A stretch of DNA of 64,000 bases from CAVPHV01 sp963821095 (GCA_963821095.1 CAWGCJ010000019.1:1-64000); one strand, 5' to 3'. Positions 43,519 through 53,637 are shown, counted from the stretch's first letter. The notes: generated by a model not told the origin, from the sequence alone. Numbers and translations are program-made.

Positions 43519-43886
43519 AACCCGGCGAACCCCATCCCGCCGGGGTTTGGTGGACCGGGGCGATCCTGCTTGCGGAGGAGCCGGTATTCGGGGCAACACG
43601 AGCAATCGGGCATCCAATCAGGTACCTGAGCAGGGACTTCAAGGTGTGAAAGCCGTCGTATACGGCCGCCGAACCGGACATACTCAAATCCCGCGTCCGC
43701 TCCGCTCCGGTCGGCGAGCCGATCATCAAATATGGGCGATATCGCCCAATTCTCGCGGTGCACCCGAACGGCACTGATGCGTGCGGGTCGATGTGCGCGC
43801 TCGGTAGTCGAGCTGGGCCCTGACGACGCTGGCTCGGATAGGCTAAGCCGGTCGAGGTCTCAGCCATCTGATGACGGTCTGCGAGG
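43519..43886. other. Intergenic region with a terminator, no gene supported
   Basis: About 370 bases. The first 30 hold an inverted repeat AAACCCGGCG / CGCCGGGGTTT that would end the TfoX-like gene. Frames after it lack coding character. CGATATCGCCC near 43738 echoes the sequence of the toxin-antitoxin palindrome but is not symmetric. Confidence 0.5.
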
Positions 43887-44072
43887 ATGATGTCGTACGA
43901 ACTTCCGCCCAAATGCTCCTTCTGTGGAAAGAGCGGTGCGCCCAAGTTGCGGGTGATCGCTGGACCGAACGATGTCGCCATATGCGAAGAGTGTGTCAGA
44001 GACGCAGCGAGGATGCTGGAGACCAAACCAAGCAGACGTCGCTTCAAACGTGCCGGCACCGATGGCAAGTGA
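43887..44072 (+). CDS. Free-standing ClpX-type zinc-finger protein
   Basis: 61 residues. CSFCGKSGAPKLRVIAGPND followed by ICEECVRDA is the C4 zinc-binding domain of ClpX, with the same spacing (Cys-x2-Cys-x19-Cys-x2-Cys). Nothing of the AAA+ ATPase follows: a basic tail (SRRRFKRAGTDGK) ends it. The domain normally docks adaptors and substrates such as SspB, so a free copy might compete for or tag substrates. Small genes of this kind are found on mobile elements. Confidence 0.8.
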   Translation: MMSYELPPKCSFCGKSGAPKLRVIAGPNDVAICEECVRDAARMLETKPSRRRFKRAGTDGK

Positions 44073-44171
44073 TCCGGTCGAGATCAGCGAATCGCGTTCG
44101 ATGGTGAGCATTTCAGGCAGCGTCCGGGATGAGCACCGTACGCACGCATTGCACCTAGCATTCGTTGGGTG

Positions 44172-44566
44172 ATGGCCTTCATGAGTACATCGGACGTAAG
44201 GCTCGTTGGAGTCATCACTCTGCTCGCGGGTTTTAGCTCTCTGTTCGTCGTTGGCCGCAGACGTCCCCGTTGTCCATTGCAGCAGTCGGAGCTGTTGTTT
44301 CGACATGGGGCGTGATTCTGCTGTGGAGATCTGCTGTCACGGTCGTCGACGGTCCTGATGGTTTCAGATCGCTGTCAGACATGATGAGTTCAACGTTCGA
44401 TTCTTGGCTGTGGGTCGTTGTATTCGGGGTAGTCAGCGGTCTCGTGTGGACCGGGGTGGTAGCGGCGCTTGCACGTCGTGTGCCGCCGTTGTGGACGTCG
44501 ATTGCCATCTTCGGCGGGGCGTTCGCCGCCGCTATGTCCGCGGGGTTTCTCGATTCGTCTATCTAG
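44172..44566 (+). pseudogene. Small membrane protein, probably frameshifted
   Basis: An ATG at 44172 opens a frame with a membrane segment (VGVITLLAGFSSLFVVGRR) that stops near 44315. A second frame from about 44270 continues with IAAVGAVVSTWGVILLW and two more membrane helices (WLWVVVFGVVSGLVWTGVV, WTSIAIFGGAFAAAMSA) to 44566. One indel near 44270-44310 would join them into a 4-helix protein of about 130 residues. Family unknown. Confidence 0.5.
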
Positions 44567-45085
44567 CCGCCGGGCCTACTGTGCCCATCTGCTGGGAGGT
44601 TCGGTGGTGGATCCGCACTCTGGTCCGCATTTGGTCCGCGAGACGATGAAGAACCGCCACAAATGACGACAACCGTTGATCGCCGAAAACGTCTATTGCA
44701 CAGAGCATTTCAGCGAATCAGTGCAATCGCCGATACCCCTCCGCTTTGATTTGTAACTATCCCCGACTAAGCGGTGTGCTCACCGGGGAAAACCCAGGTC
44801 GCTCGTGAGCGAAACGGGCATAGTTATCTGCTGTAGCAATCGATCCGTTCGGTCCACGACTCTCTTCTTCCTCTCGATCCATGGTCGCTGAGTACGGGCA
44901 TCGACGAAGCGCCACGAGTTTCGCTATCTATGTCGGGACGGCGTCTGCAGGACTGCCTCGGAGTTGGCCGTTTTGGTCGGCGGATTCTGAAGGTTCCCGA
45001 TCGAAGTGTGGTGCACCGAGGTCATGGAACTCGATCAGGCCCTTTGCGAATGTGCGGTGACCAAGTCGTCAACGCAGCTAGAGCG
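44567..45085. other. Intergenic region, no gene supported
   Basis: About 520 bases. A direct repeat TGGTCCGC-ATT-TGGTCCGC lies near 44620. Frames on the plus strand at 44930-45337 are a shadow of the minus-strand gene 45086-45856. No other tRNA-like or att copy was found here. Confidence 0.45.
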
Positions 45086-45856
45086 CTAGCGGCGCTCGAC
45101 GCGGACATCGTCGAGTCCTGCGAAGAAGGGTCCTCGAGTGTCGACCTCGACGCAACGGAGTCGGATGGTCTGACCTACCCACGGCGACAGGTCGACGCTC
45201 AACGCCGTTGGTTCCAATTGGACGGGATCGTCCTTCAATGTGCGGAATACGGTCGCCAGTATGTCACCGTCGTCTATGGACAGGAGTGGTGCTTCTGGAT
45301 CGACGAGGTCTATGCGGTATTGCTGGTTCACCTGTGAGGTAGTGAGGTCGTCGGAAACGATGATCCGGCTGCCGGCGATGGCGTAGCTGGGGGAGAACTC
45401 GGTTCTGTAGAAGACTGTGGCCCGGAGAAGAGAAGGATCGTCGACATCTATGTCTCGGTAGAGAACCTGCACTCCCTCGCCGTTCCCGTCGGTCACGGCC
45501 GCGTACTGACCTTGCGGAGGTTCGAACACTTCAAAGACGTTGTAGGAGTACTTCCTGTCGTTGTCTGTAGGCGGCGCGAGACCATCCTGATACACGAACC
45601 ACCCACCCCAGTAGCCTCCGGAGTATCCGAAGGTCTCGACTGTCCAACCCGTAAGGTCGCCGGTCTCGAAGTCGCCGTTGGCGAGGAGGTTGGGACGTTC
45701 TCCGCTGTCTCGCATCGCAAACCATGCGAGGCCGGTCACGATCGCCACCGCCAATACTGCCATGGCGATGATAAAGACGCCGCGCCGCTTGGTCGGTCCG
45801 CTACTCGCGGATTCGGCCAGTTCTGAATTCAGTTGGGGTGCCGTCTCTGTACTCAT
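45086..45856 (-). CDS. Membrane-anchored protein with carbohydrate-binding-module-like domain
   Basis: 256 residues from the ATG at 45856 (a second ATG two codons upstream is possible). A cytoplasmic N-terminus (about 25) precedes a membrane segment (GVFIIAMAVLAVAIVTGLAW) and an outer beta-sandwich that opens NLLANGDFETGDLTGWTVE, the start of CBM4/9-like jelly-roll domains, and ends VGQTIRLRCVEVDTRGPFFAGLDDVRV. Such domains bind polysaccharide or serve as adhesion units. Whether it binds sugar here is inference. Confidence 0.78.
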   Translation of the reverse strand: MSTETAPQLNSELAESASSGPTKRRGVFIIAMAVLAVAIVTGLAWFAMRDSGERPNLLANGDFETGDLTGWTVETFGYSGGYWGGWFVYQDGLAPPTDNDRKYSYNVFEVFEPPQGQYAAVTDGNGEGVQVLYRDIDVDDPSLLRATVFYRTEFSPSYAIAGSRIIVSDDLTTSQVNQQYRIDLVDPEAPLLSIDDGDILATVFRTLKDDPVQLEPTALSVDLSPWVGQTIRLRCVEVDTRGPFFAGLDDVRVERR

Positions 45857-45907
45857 GGCCAATTCCCTTCTCCGGCGGGCGACTATCGAGAGCGTGCGCC
45901 AGACCTG

Positions 45908-48790
45908 TCAACGATCGCTCACTGATTGCTCAACACCGGTATCGGCCTGTTGGGGCGATGCCACGACTTTGCCGAGTTCGTGTGCCTCGGCGACTGATTC
46001 CTCCAGACTCATGGCCTTGCCGTCGGCCCACGCCCGTGCGATCTCCGTCGGGCTCAGTACATCGGCGGCTGCCGATCTGGCGTCATCGAACTCGAGAGAT
46101 TCGACCACCATGCCGCCCCCGCCTTCGCGGCGCAGCGAATCTGTAGCGCCGGCCAAACGGACGGCCGCTTTGGGGGAGACGGGCACCCCGAAGGTTGCCA
46201 CAAGATCGAGCATCCACACCACCATGTGGATGTTCTGTGCCTCGAGGGCTTCATCGATGCCACCTAGCGCGATCTCCATAGCCCCCGGTAGATCACCGAG
46301 CAGAAATGTCATGGCCGCGAGTCCGACGAGTTGTGTAAGCGCCAGCGCCTGATCCCCGGACTCGCGCGCTAGCTCGAGGCATTCCAGCCAAAGCTGGCGG
46401 GCAGCCGCATATTCGTGCTTCCGATAGAGCACGCTTGCCCGAGCCATCAGGAGTAGGCCGGCGTTTTTCTGCGACCCGACTTCCGCGTAGATCGCCGAGG
46501 CCTCCCTCGCGAGCTGTTCCCCCGCATCCACATCCTTTTTCCAGAGAGCGGTGAGGCTCATGTTGCACAATGTGTCCGCTTCGTTGGATCGGTCGCCTGC
46601 TTCTCTGTGGATAGCGAGAGCCTCTCCGTAGTAGGCAAGAGCACCGTCATAGTCAGCCTGCCAGTAGGCAAGACCGGCTGCCGCGGCCAGCCCTTCTGCT
46701 CTCGGCGATGCGGTGGCCCCCGGATGTGCCAACAGCTGGTCCAACCACTCCCGGCCCTCAACGAGCTGATCCGAGCTCTGCCAGAACCGCCAGATGCTGG
46801 CGGCCAGGCCCAGGCCCAGATCGGGATCTCCGGCCTCGAGGAAGAAGGCAACCGCCCTACGGATGTTCCCCACTTCTGGAGCAAGCGTTTTGGCAGAGAC
46901 TCCACCCGGATCGCTGGTGAGCTGTGGTTCCACATGCTCAGCGAGCCGCAGGAAATAGTGAGCGTGGAGCTCTGCTACCTGCCGGCCGTCGCCGGTTTCG
47001 GCCAGCTGTTCAACAGCGAACTCGCGGATCATCTCGAGCATCGCATACCGAGCCGGTCCGACATGAACCGGCCGGTACAGAAGGCTCTTGTCGAGAAGCG
47101 AGCTGACCCGATGCAGAGTCTCTGACTCGGCGAGGCCGGTCACGGCCCCGGCAGCCTCCAGCGTGAACCCGTCCAGCAACACCCCGAGGCGGCAGAAGGT
47201 CTCCTGCTCTCCCGGCGAAAGGAGTTCGTAGCTCCAGGCGATGCAATCGCGCATTGTGCGATGACGGCTCGCGGAATCGGTCGGGCCCTCGGTGAGGACT
47301 GAGAGCCGCCGTTCGAGCCTCTCGACCAGCTCCCGTGGGGTCAGCGCCTTTATCCGGGCCGCAGCCAGCTCAATTGCGAGCGGAAGTCCCTCGAGGCGAA
47401 TAGTCATTTGCCCGATCGCATCGGCGTTGTCCGGAGTTAGCTGGAAGTCGGGGTCGGTTGATTGGGCACGGGTCACGAACAGGTGCACTGAGTCGCAGGC
47501 ACCAAGCTCCTCGAGATTCGACTCGTCCTGCAATCGAGGAAGCTCGAGGGGTGGCACCGCGTATTCTTGCTCTCCGGATAATCCAAGCGAAGATCGGCTG
47601 GTCACGAGGATCGTGAGGTCCGGCGCGGTATCGAGCAACCCGCCGACTTGGGGTGCGGCCCCGAGGATATGCTCGAAGTTGTCGACAACGAGTAGCACGC
47701 GACGTTTGCGAAGGTAGGTCTGGATCCCAACCAGCGCCGGTTCGTCCTTGACCTCTCCCAATCCCAGCGCCCGGGCCACGGCAGCGTCCAAGTGTTTGGG
47801 ATCGCTGACTGCTGCCAACGGCACGAAGAAGGTTCCGTGCGGGTACTCGCTCCCGGCCCCTGCAGCCAGGCGGAGGGCCAGACGGGTCTTGCCGGATCCG
47901 GGAGCCCCGGTCAATGTCAGCAGACGAGAGCGGCGCAACAGCACTGCCGCCTGCGCCAATTCCCGCTCTCGGCCGACGAAGCTGGTGCGTTGTAGCGGGA
48001 GTTCGCTTGGAATGGTGTCGGTCTCCGGGCGAGGGGCCTGCTCCAACTCCGGGTCCTGGGAGAGGATCTGTTGTTCGAGGCGACGCAGGGCGGGTCCTGG
48101 TTCGATCCCGAGTTCGCCGGCCAGATTTGATCGTGCGGTCTGGTAGACCCGGAGTGCCTCCGCTTGCCGGCCGCACCGATACAGCGCCAGCATGAGCTGT
48201 TCCCACAAGATCTCGCGCAACGGGTATTGGGCTACAAGGTCGCCAAGTTCCTCGACGACCTCATCGTGTCGGCCAAGCTCGAGGTCCGCCCACAGGCGTT
48301 GCTCGATGGTGGCCAGCCGAAGGTCTTCGAGCCGTGTTGCTTCAGCGCGAGCGTATGCCTCCTCGGCAACGTCTGTCAGTGCAGCCCCCCTCCAGGCGCT
48401 CAGGGCTTCTTGCAGCAATGTGGCGGCTGTCGCAGGGTCATCCCGAGCTAGGGCGCCGCGACCGTCGGCCGCTACGCGCTCGAATCGTATCGCATCAAAC
48501 TCATCCGGGGCAACGGTGAGTCGGTATCCCTGTCCTTCGTGCTGCAGCCTGGTGTGGTCGGCATCGATGACCTTGCGGAGCCGGGAGATGTACACGTGCA
48601 GTGTGTGCCGAGCGGTGTCGGGAGGTTCACCCCGCCATAGATCCTCGATCAGCCGGTCGGTGGCCACCACCTCGTTGGCGGAGATCAGGAGCCGCGCAAG
48701 CAGAGCCCGCTGTTGAGGGGAGCCCAACGCAACGGGTTCACCGTTATCGACGGCCTCGAGTTGTCCGAGGATCCTGAAATCCACTGGCAC
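45908..48790 (-). CDS. AfsR/SARP-type transcriptional regulator with ATPase and TPR
   Basis: 960 residues from a GTG start. N-terminal OmpR-like DNA-binding domain (MPVDFRILGQLEAVDNGEPV, ARHTLHVYISRLRKVI), then the bacterial activation domain BTAD (FERVAADGRGALARDDPATA, LMLALYRCGRQAEALRVYQ), an NB-ARC/STAND ATPase with Walker A GAPGSGKTRLALRLAAG, Walker B LLVVDNFEHI and the winged part, and TPR-like repeats to the end. These act as activators of secondary metabolism or other loci. Targets unknown. It lies 45 bases from the CBM-like gene on the same strand. Confidence 0.9.
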   Translation of the reverse strand: MPVDFRILGQLEAVDNGEPVALGSPQQRALLARLLISANEVVATDRLIEDLWRGEPPDTARHTLHVYISRLRKVIDADHTRLQHEGQGYRLTVAPDEFDAIRFERVAADGRGALARDDPATAATLLQEALSAWRGAALTDVAEEAYARAEATRLEDLRLATIEQRLWADLELGRHDEVVEELGDLVAQYPLREILWEQLMLALYRCGRQAEALRVYQTARSNLAGELGIEPGPALRRLEQQILSQDPELEQAPRPETDTIPSELPLQRTSFVGRERELAQAAVLLRRSRLLTLTGAPGSGKTRLALRLAAGAGSEYPHGTFFVPLAAVSDPKHLDAAVARALGLGEVKDEPALVGIQTYLRKRRVLLVVDNFEHILGAAPQVGGLLDTAPDLTILVTSRSSLGLSGEQEYAVPPLELPRLQDESNLEELGACDSVHLFVTRAQSTDPDFQLTPDNADAIGQMTIRLEGLPLAIELAAARIKALTPRELVERLERRLSVLTEGPTDSASRHRTMRDCIAWSYELLSPGEQETFCRLGVLLDGFTLEAAGAVTGLAESETLHRVSSLLDKSLLYRPVHVGPARYAMLEMIREFAVEQLAETGDGRQVAELHAHYFLRLAEHVEPQLTSDPGGVSAKTLAPEVGNIRRAVAFFLEAGDPDLGLGLAASIWRFWQSSDQLVEGREWLDQLLAHPGATASPRAEGLAAAAGLAYWQADYDGALAYYGEALAIHREAGDRSNEADTLCNMSLTALWKKDVDAGEQLAREASAIYAEVGSQKNAGLLLMARASVLYRKHEYAAARQLWLECLELARESGDQALALTQLVGLAAMTFLLGDLPGAMEIALGGIDEALEAQNIHMVVWMLDLVATFGVPVSPKAAVRLAGATDSLRREGGGGMVVESLEFDDARSAAADVLSPTEIARAWADGKAMSLEESVAEAHELGKVVASPQQADTGVEQSVSDR

Positions 48791-48881
48791 TCCCTGCCAA
48801 GGAGCCTATCGGTTGGTGAGCATGTTGTGAGCGATTGTTGAGCAAGCCGACCGAGGATCGGGGAGAAGACTTGGAGGGCGG

Positions 48882-49295
48882 ATGTCAACTAGATCGGGAT
48901 CAAGTATCACGAAGCGAGTGCGTCGGATCCTTCTTGGGGACACGCTACCGACGGTCGATGCTCTGGACGATGAAGTTGTGCTACACGTGCCCGGGGGAAC
49001 GGGCCTGTCGGGCCAATACCAGGGTGCAGATGCAGTTCTCGGGTTCTGTGCACACTTGGACCGGCTGACGGCGGGCACGATGCGGTTCGTTCCGACCCGG
49101 GAACTTGACGAAGCCGATAGCAGGGTCGTTTTTGAAGGCCGCATGAGCGGGAGTATCCGTCACGGGCAAGTAGACACCAGGGCTACCCACGTCTTCATGC
49201 TACGGGCGGGTCGAATTCGCGAGATATGGCTCCTCTACGAAGATCAGGGTCGGACATGTTCAAGACCATCGGCGTTGGTCCCGGGCAGGATGTGA
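48882..49295 (+). CDS. SnoaL/NTF2-like protein, 3' end replaced
   Basis: 137 residues. VRRILLGDTLPTVDALDDEV, GQYQGADAVLGFCAHLDRLT and ATHVFMLRAGRIREIWLLYEDQ are an NTF2-like fold. After YEDQ, near 49250, the sequence turns into Cys/Ser/Pro-rich residues unlike the fold, and the frame runs into the DUF1214 remnant. It is probably a gene truncated by a deletion that fused it to the next. Any activity is doubtful. Confidence 0.55.
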   Translation: MSTRSGSSITKRVRRILLGDTLPTVDALDDEVVLHVPGGTGLSGQYQGADAVLGFCAHLDRLTAGTMRFVPTRELDEADSRVVFEGRMSGSIRHGQVDTRATHVFMLRAGRIREIWLLYEDQGRTCSRPSALVPGRM

Positions 49296-49897
49296 CCAAG
49301 ATGGACGCGGCCACCCAGAAAGGCCTGGCCCGGGCGGCCGAGGATGGCTGGCAGATGCTCCTCGAGATTGGTGCTGCCGGCGGCTTCGGCAGGATCGTCA
49401 ACGGGTTTGCCTATCCGCCCCCCACGATGGGCAGCGCCGGCTATTTCAACGACTTCACCACCATGGGTGCCATCCAGTGCATGGAGGGCCTCATCTCCAA
49501 CGACCCCAGTGATGCTGTGTACATGAACACCCATGTCGACACCGACGGCGACAAACTCGATGGGGCGAACAACTACACGATCCATTTTGAAGCGGGCGCG
49601 CTACCCCCGGTCAAGAAGAGCGGTTTCTGGTCGCTCTCCATGTACGACATGACCAACAATTTCACTGCCAATCCCATCAATCGGTATGCCATCGGCAGCA
49701 ACCAGCAGAACTACAAAATGGCAGACGACGGCAGCCTGACGCTGTATATGCAGCACGAATCACCCGGCAAGGAGAAGGAAGTCAACTGGCTGCCGACACC
49801 CAAGGGCAAATGGTGGATCGTGATGCGGATCTATGTCCCCGGTCAGCCTCTCGTCGACCAGACCTGGGAGATGCCCGGCATGGTGAAAGCGAAATAG
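49226..49897 (+). CDS. DUF1214 domain protein, 5'-truncated
   Basis: 223 residues from the ATG at 49226, or 213 from 49256. Only the C-terminal DUF1214 half is present (MFKTIGVGPGQDVTKMDAAT, FGRIVNGFAYPPPTMGSAGY, SGFWSLSMYDMTNNFTANP, RYAIGSNQQ); normal relatives have a DUF1254 domain in front and reach about 460 residues. The missing half matches the loss at the NTF2-like junction. The role of the family is not settled. Confidence 0.65.
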   Translation: MAPLRRSGSDMFKTIGVGPGQDVTKMDAATQKGLARAAEDGWQMLLEIGAAGGFGRIVNGFAYPPPTMGSAGYFNDFTTMGAIQCMEGLISNDPSDAVYMNTHVDTDGDKLDGANNYTIHFEAGALPPVKKSGFWSLSMYDMTNNFTANPINRYAIGSNQQNYKMADDGSLTLYMQHESPGKEKEVNWLPTPKGKWWIVMRIYVPGQPLVDQTWEMPGMVKAK

Positions 49898-50040
49898 GTC
49901 AGGGAGTTGACCGGCCCGCACACCGGGTCTGCGCCGGTCATACGTTCGCTGAGCACTTGACTCCAGTCCGTGCCGTCGTCGCCTCGGTGAACCGATACGG
50001 CAACACAACCAAGAACCACCACAAGCAGAGAGTGAGTTGA

Positions 50041-50712
50041 GTGAACATGGGAGAAGCAATCGGTGCCATCCTCGGCCAGGCGGTTGGGGTGGCGATCAGT
50101 CCGGTCCCGATCATCGCCGTCATCCTGATGCTCTTTTCGAAGGCGGCCAAGAAGAACAGCCTCGCCTTCCTCGCCGGTTGGCTCATCGGCCTCCTCGGTG
50201 CCGGCATGATCGTGCTCGCCTTGGGTGTCTCGTCGTCCGATGGTGCTCCGTCGACCGCCAGTGGGTGGATCAAGATTGCCATCGGCGCGCTGTTCCTCGT
50301 GCTCGGGGTGAAGCAATGGCTGAGCCGACCGAAGAAGGGGGAGCAGGCTACGACTCCCGGATGGATGGCATCGATCGATGACTTCACGGTCGACAAGGCG
50401 TTCGGTGTCGGCGTGCTGCTATCGGCAGTGAACCCGAAGAACCTCGGGTTGACCATCGCTGCGGCCGCGACCATTGGCGGCGCTGGGCTGAGCACGGGCG
50501 ATGAGATCATCGTGATGGTCGTCTTCGTGCTGATCGCCTCGCTGACCGTGGCCGCCCCGGTGATCCTCAACCTGATCCTCGGATCGAAGGCCCAACACGG
50601 CCTCACCGAGATGAAGGATTGGCTCATCGACAACAACGCCACCGTGATGTCGGTGCTGTTCGTCGTCCTCGGCGCCAAGGTCCTGGGCGCCGGCATCTCG
50701 ATCGTGGCCTGA
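50041..50712 (+). CDS. GAP-family membrane protein (Sap/GPL-addressing type)
   Basis: 223 residues from GTG at 50041, or ATG at 50047. Six hydrophobic segments (VAISPVPIIAVILMLFS, SLAFLAGWLIGLLGAGMIVL, VLLSAVNPKNLGLTIAAA, MSVLFVVLGAKVLGAG) with the Pro/Asn-rich turns of the GAP (glycolipid-addressing, Sap) family of mycobacteria, linked to moving glycolipids to the cell surface. Substrate here unknown. Confidence 0.8.
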   Translation: MNMGEAIGAILGQAVGVAISPVPIIAVILMLFSKAAKKNSLAFLAGWLIGLLGAGMIVLALGVSSSDGAPSTASGWIKIAIGALFLVLGVKQWLSRPKKGEQATTPGWMASIDDFTVDKAFGVGVLLSAVNPKNLGLTIAAAATIGGAGLSTGDEIIVMVVFVLIASLTVAAPVILNLILGSKAQHGLTEMKDWLIDNNATVMSVLFVVLGAKVLGAGISIVA

Positions 50713-50966
50713 TCCCTGTCGGGCGGCGATGTCAGCTACCCGGCTAACCCTCCGTCGTGTCCTCTGCAGCAGCGGTTGCCGACGCGACGCAGTCGGTGAG
50801 GCTCCAAGCCTGCGCAGCGAGATCGACGCCGCGCCCACTCGGATGGGCGTGGTTGTCATCGGACGGCGGTGTCCTCTCGGTCTGTTGCGTCGCTTTCCGG
50901 CAGGGACCTGCCCAGATCGGGTGTGTGCGAGGGAGTCGCGAATTCGCGCGACGGTAGGCTTTCGGC

Positions 50967-52653
50967 ATGCCGATTGTGAGATCAAAGCTCCGTCAGCCGA
51001 ACATAGCTGCCACGCAGATCAGCCGCAGTCGGCTGATTCGCCAACTCGACGACGGCATGGCTCGGCGTATCTCGCTGATCTGCGGACCGGCGGGCTTCGG
51101 CAAGACGTGGTTGGTCGCAGATTGGATGGGATTCCACCCTGATGTTGCTCAGGTGTGGCTGTCGGTCGACGTGCGCGACAACGATGCGGGGCGCCTGTGG
51201 GGTCACCTGCGCGCGGGTGTGCACGACACACTCGACGAAGCCGTAGGGCAGGAGTCCGCGATCCACCGCGAAGTCTCGGACATCGAGGGCGTCGTCGACG
51301 ATGTGCTCGCAACGTTGGAACAGGCGGGCGAGAAAACCCTGATCGTCCTCGACGATGTTCACCTGATCGAGGATGCAGACACGGCTGCGTCGCTGGAACG
51401 GCTGATCGCTGAGGTACCGGACACCGTCCACATCGTGTTGCTCGGACGGCACGATCCGAGCATTCGCCTTGGCCGCCTGCGCATTGCCGGCGAGGTCAGC
51501 GAGGTGCGGATTGACGATCTGCGATTGACGTTGGATGAGGCGTCACGCTTGGCCGCGTCCACGCTGCAATGCCCGGTCTCAGAGGGCGTGCTGTCTGCCT
51601 TCACAGGGAGGATCGGCGGATGGATGGCCGGATTCCGGCTGGCGCTGGCCATAGCGGCCGACGCGGACGACCCCGAGGTATTCCTCTCGAGGTTCAGCGG
51701 CGACCGAACAGAAGTACTCGAGCTGCTGAGGGAACAAGTGGTGGCCGGCATCCGGCTGGAGATTTGGCGCTTTCTGCTCGAGACGTCGATCCTGGACCGT
51801 CTGCACGCAGAGACATGCAATGCCATCACGGGTCGCAGCGACGGCGCGGCGATCCTCGAAGAGCTCGCTCGTGACGGGCTGTTCGTCGTGCGGACCGGAG
51901 ATGGCGGCGAGTGGTATCAGTGCCATCAACTCTTCCGCGAATTGCTCGAAATAGAACTGCGGCGGACGCGAGCGAACGACATCCCGACGATGCAGCGGCG
52001 GGCAGCACACTGGTACGCCGACCACGGCTACTCAACCGAGGCGATCAACCTTGCCACAGCCGCTGGTGAACTCGATCTTGCCGTTGATTGGCTCGTAGCG
52101 GCGAGTCGAGACCTCGAACGCTTCGGCCAGTTCAGGACCATCGTGACCCTTGCACGCGCAATCGACGAGGAGCTCGACGAACCGTCGCTTCGGATCGCTG
52201 CCTTGGTGACCCATGCGATGTTTCTTCTCGGCAAGTCTGATCTCGGATCGCTGGACGATGCGTTGGCGCGGGTCCTCGATCTCGCCCGGAAGACCGACGC
52301 ATCGGGCGGCGATCAGGGATGGGACTGGCCCGGGTTTCCGCTCCCGTTCGACGGTCGGGAAGACTTCATAGCGATCTTCGCCTGCACGCTGGCTCGCCGA
52401 TCCGGCGATCCCGAGGGCGTCGTTGCGTTCACAGAGCTGACGCCGACCACCTACGGCATTCTCGACTTCTCGGTCGCCGAGGGACTGATCTGGCTCGATC
52501 GCTTCACCGAGGCGGAACCGCTGATGATGAGATACACAGATTTCCAGTTGTCCCACGCTACCCCCGAGGTTGCCAGCATCAAGGGCCTCGGCCTGTCGGC
52601 ACTGGCCGCTCTGGGCGAGGGCCGCCTTCAGGAAGCCGATCTCTACTCCAGCC
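50967..52653 (+). CDS. MalT-like LuxR-family regulator, N-terminal part
   Basis: About 560 residues. STAND ATPase with Walker A GPAGFGKTWLVADWM, Walker B LIVLDDVHLIED, and a helical sensor region. The frame leaves homology at about 52654 (LYSS then ARPQPWP), where frame 2 takes over. The protein continues in the next feature, which has the LuxR helix-turn-helix. Joined length is near 890 residues, usual for MalT-like regulators. It faces the giant amylase-pullulanase gene convergently, 268 bases away; MalT-type regulators govern maltodextrin genes, so a link is plausible, not shown. Confidence 0.8.
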
Positions 52654-53637
52654 CGCGCGCTCGACCTCAACCGTGGCCTGGCGGGAGGACCGTCCGTGCA
52701 CTCAACGTATGCCTTTCTGGCTCGAGCCTGGCTCAGATGGGAGCGAGGCGACTCGGCCCAAGGGCTACCCGAAGCCGAGACGGCGATCGAACTTGCTGAT
52801 CGACTCGACGAAGTCGCGACCCACGTATCGACTCGGATCGCCAGAAGCCGCCTGCGGTGGACGCTCGGGGACCGCTCCGGCGCGGACGACGATCTGGCCG
52901 AGGCGTTCGTGATGCCGTCGGGCAAGACGGTCACCGGCCATTTCGCGCAACGGATCCGATACGAACAAGCGAGACAGGCAGCGCTGGCCGGCGCCCTCGA
53001 TGCCGCTGAGGCTGCCATCCCCGACTGGCGCCAACGGCTCGCAACCCGCGAAGTGGGAATCCGGGAAAACCTCCTGTTGGGCAGACTGCTCATCGCCTCG
53101 GGCGAAGACGCGACCGTCCTCCTGGAGCCAGACCCGACGCGGCCGGTGGTGAGCATGCGGAACCGGATACAACTCGGAATCCTCACCGCCCTGTCGGCTG
53201 CCGAGCGGCGCGACGATGAGCAGGCGCTCGACGCGCTGGCCGGAGCAATGCGGCTCGCACTGGTATCTGGACACCGCCAGCGATTCCTCGATGAGCGACC
53301 GGCGCTGGGAGCACACCTTGACAATGCCGCCGCCCGTACCGGCTTCGACCTCCGACCTCCGACACCCGGCGACGTGCGTGGAATCGATCGCGATCCGAGT
53401 CGCTCCATTGCCCTCGAACCCCTCGACCTCACCGAACCGCTGACCGAACGTGAACTCGACGTGCTATGCCTGCTCCCCAGCCATCGCTCATACCAGGAGA
53501 TCGGCGACGAACTCGGGATCGGCAAGAGCACCGTCAAATTCCACATCATGGCGATCTACCGGAAACTCGACGCGGATGGGCGTGCCGATGCGGTACATAT
53601 CGCACAACGTGGGGGATTAGTGCCAACCGATCGATAG
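52654..53637 (+). CDS. MalT-like LuxR-family regulator, C-terminal part after a frameshift
   Basis: Continues the preceding feature in another frame: ARALDLNRGLAGGPSVHST, helical repeats, and the LuxR-type domain at the end (LTERELDVLCLLPSHRSYQE, IGDELGIGKSTVKFHIMAIY). One indel in the CAGCCCGCGCGC run near 52651 explains the split. The last residues are GGLVPTDR. No in-frame stop other than at the natural end. Confidence 0.8.
   Translation, partial: RALDLNRGLAGGPSVHSTYAFLARAWLRWERGDSAQGLPEAETAIELADRLDEVATHVSTRIARSRLRWTLGDRSGADDDLAEAFVMPSGKTVTGHFAQRIRYEQARQAALAGALDAAEAAIPDWRQRLATREVGIRENLLLGRLLIASGEDATVLLEPDPTRPVVSMRNRIQLGILTALSAAERRDDEQALDALAGAMRLALVSGHRQRFLDERPALGAHLDNAAARTGFDLRPPTPGDVRGIDRDPSRSIALEPLDLTEPLTERELDVLCLLPSHRSYQEIGDELGIGKSTVKFHIMAIYRKLDADGRADAVHIAQRGGLVPTDR

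Noticed and set aside
44930..45337. 135-residue plus-strand ORF
   Set aside because: Overlaps the minus-strand CBM-like gene and has no coding character of its own.
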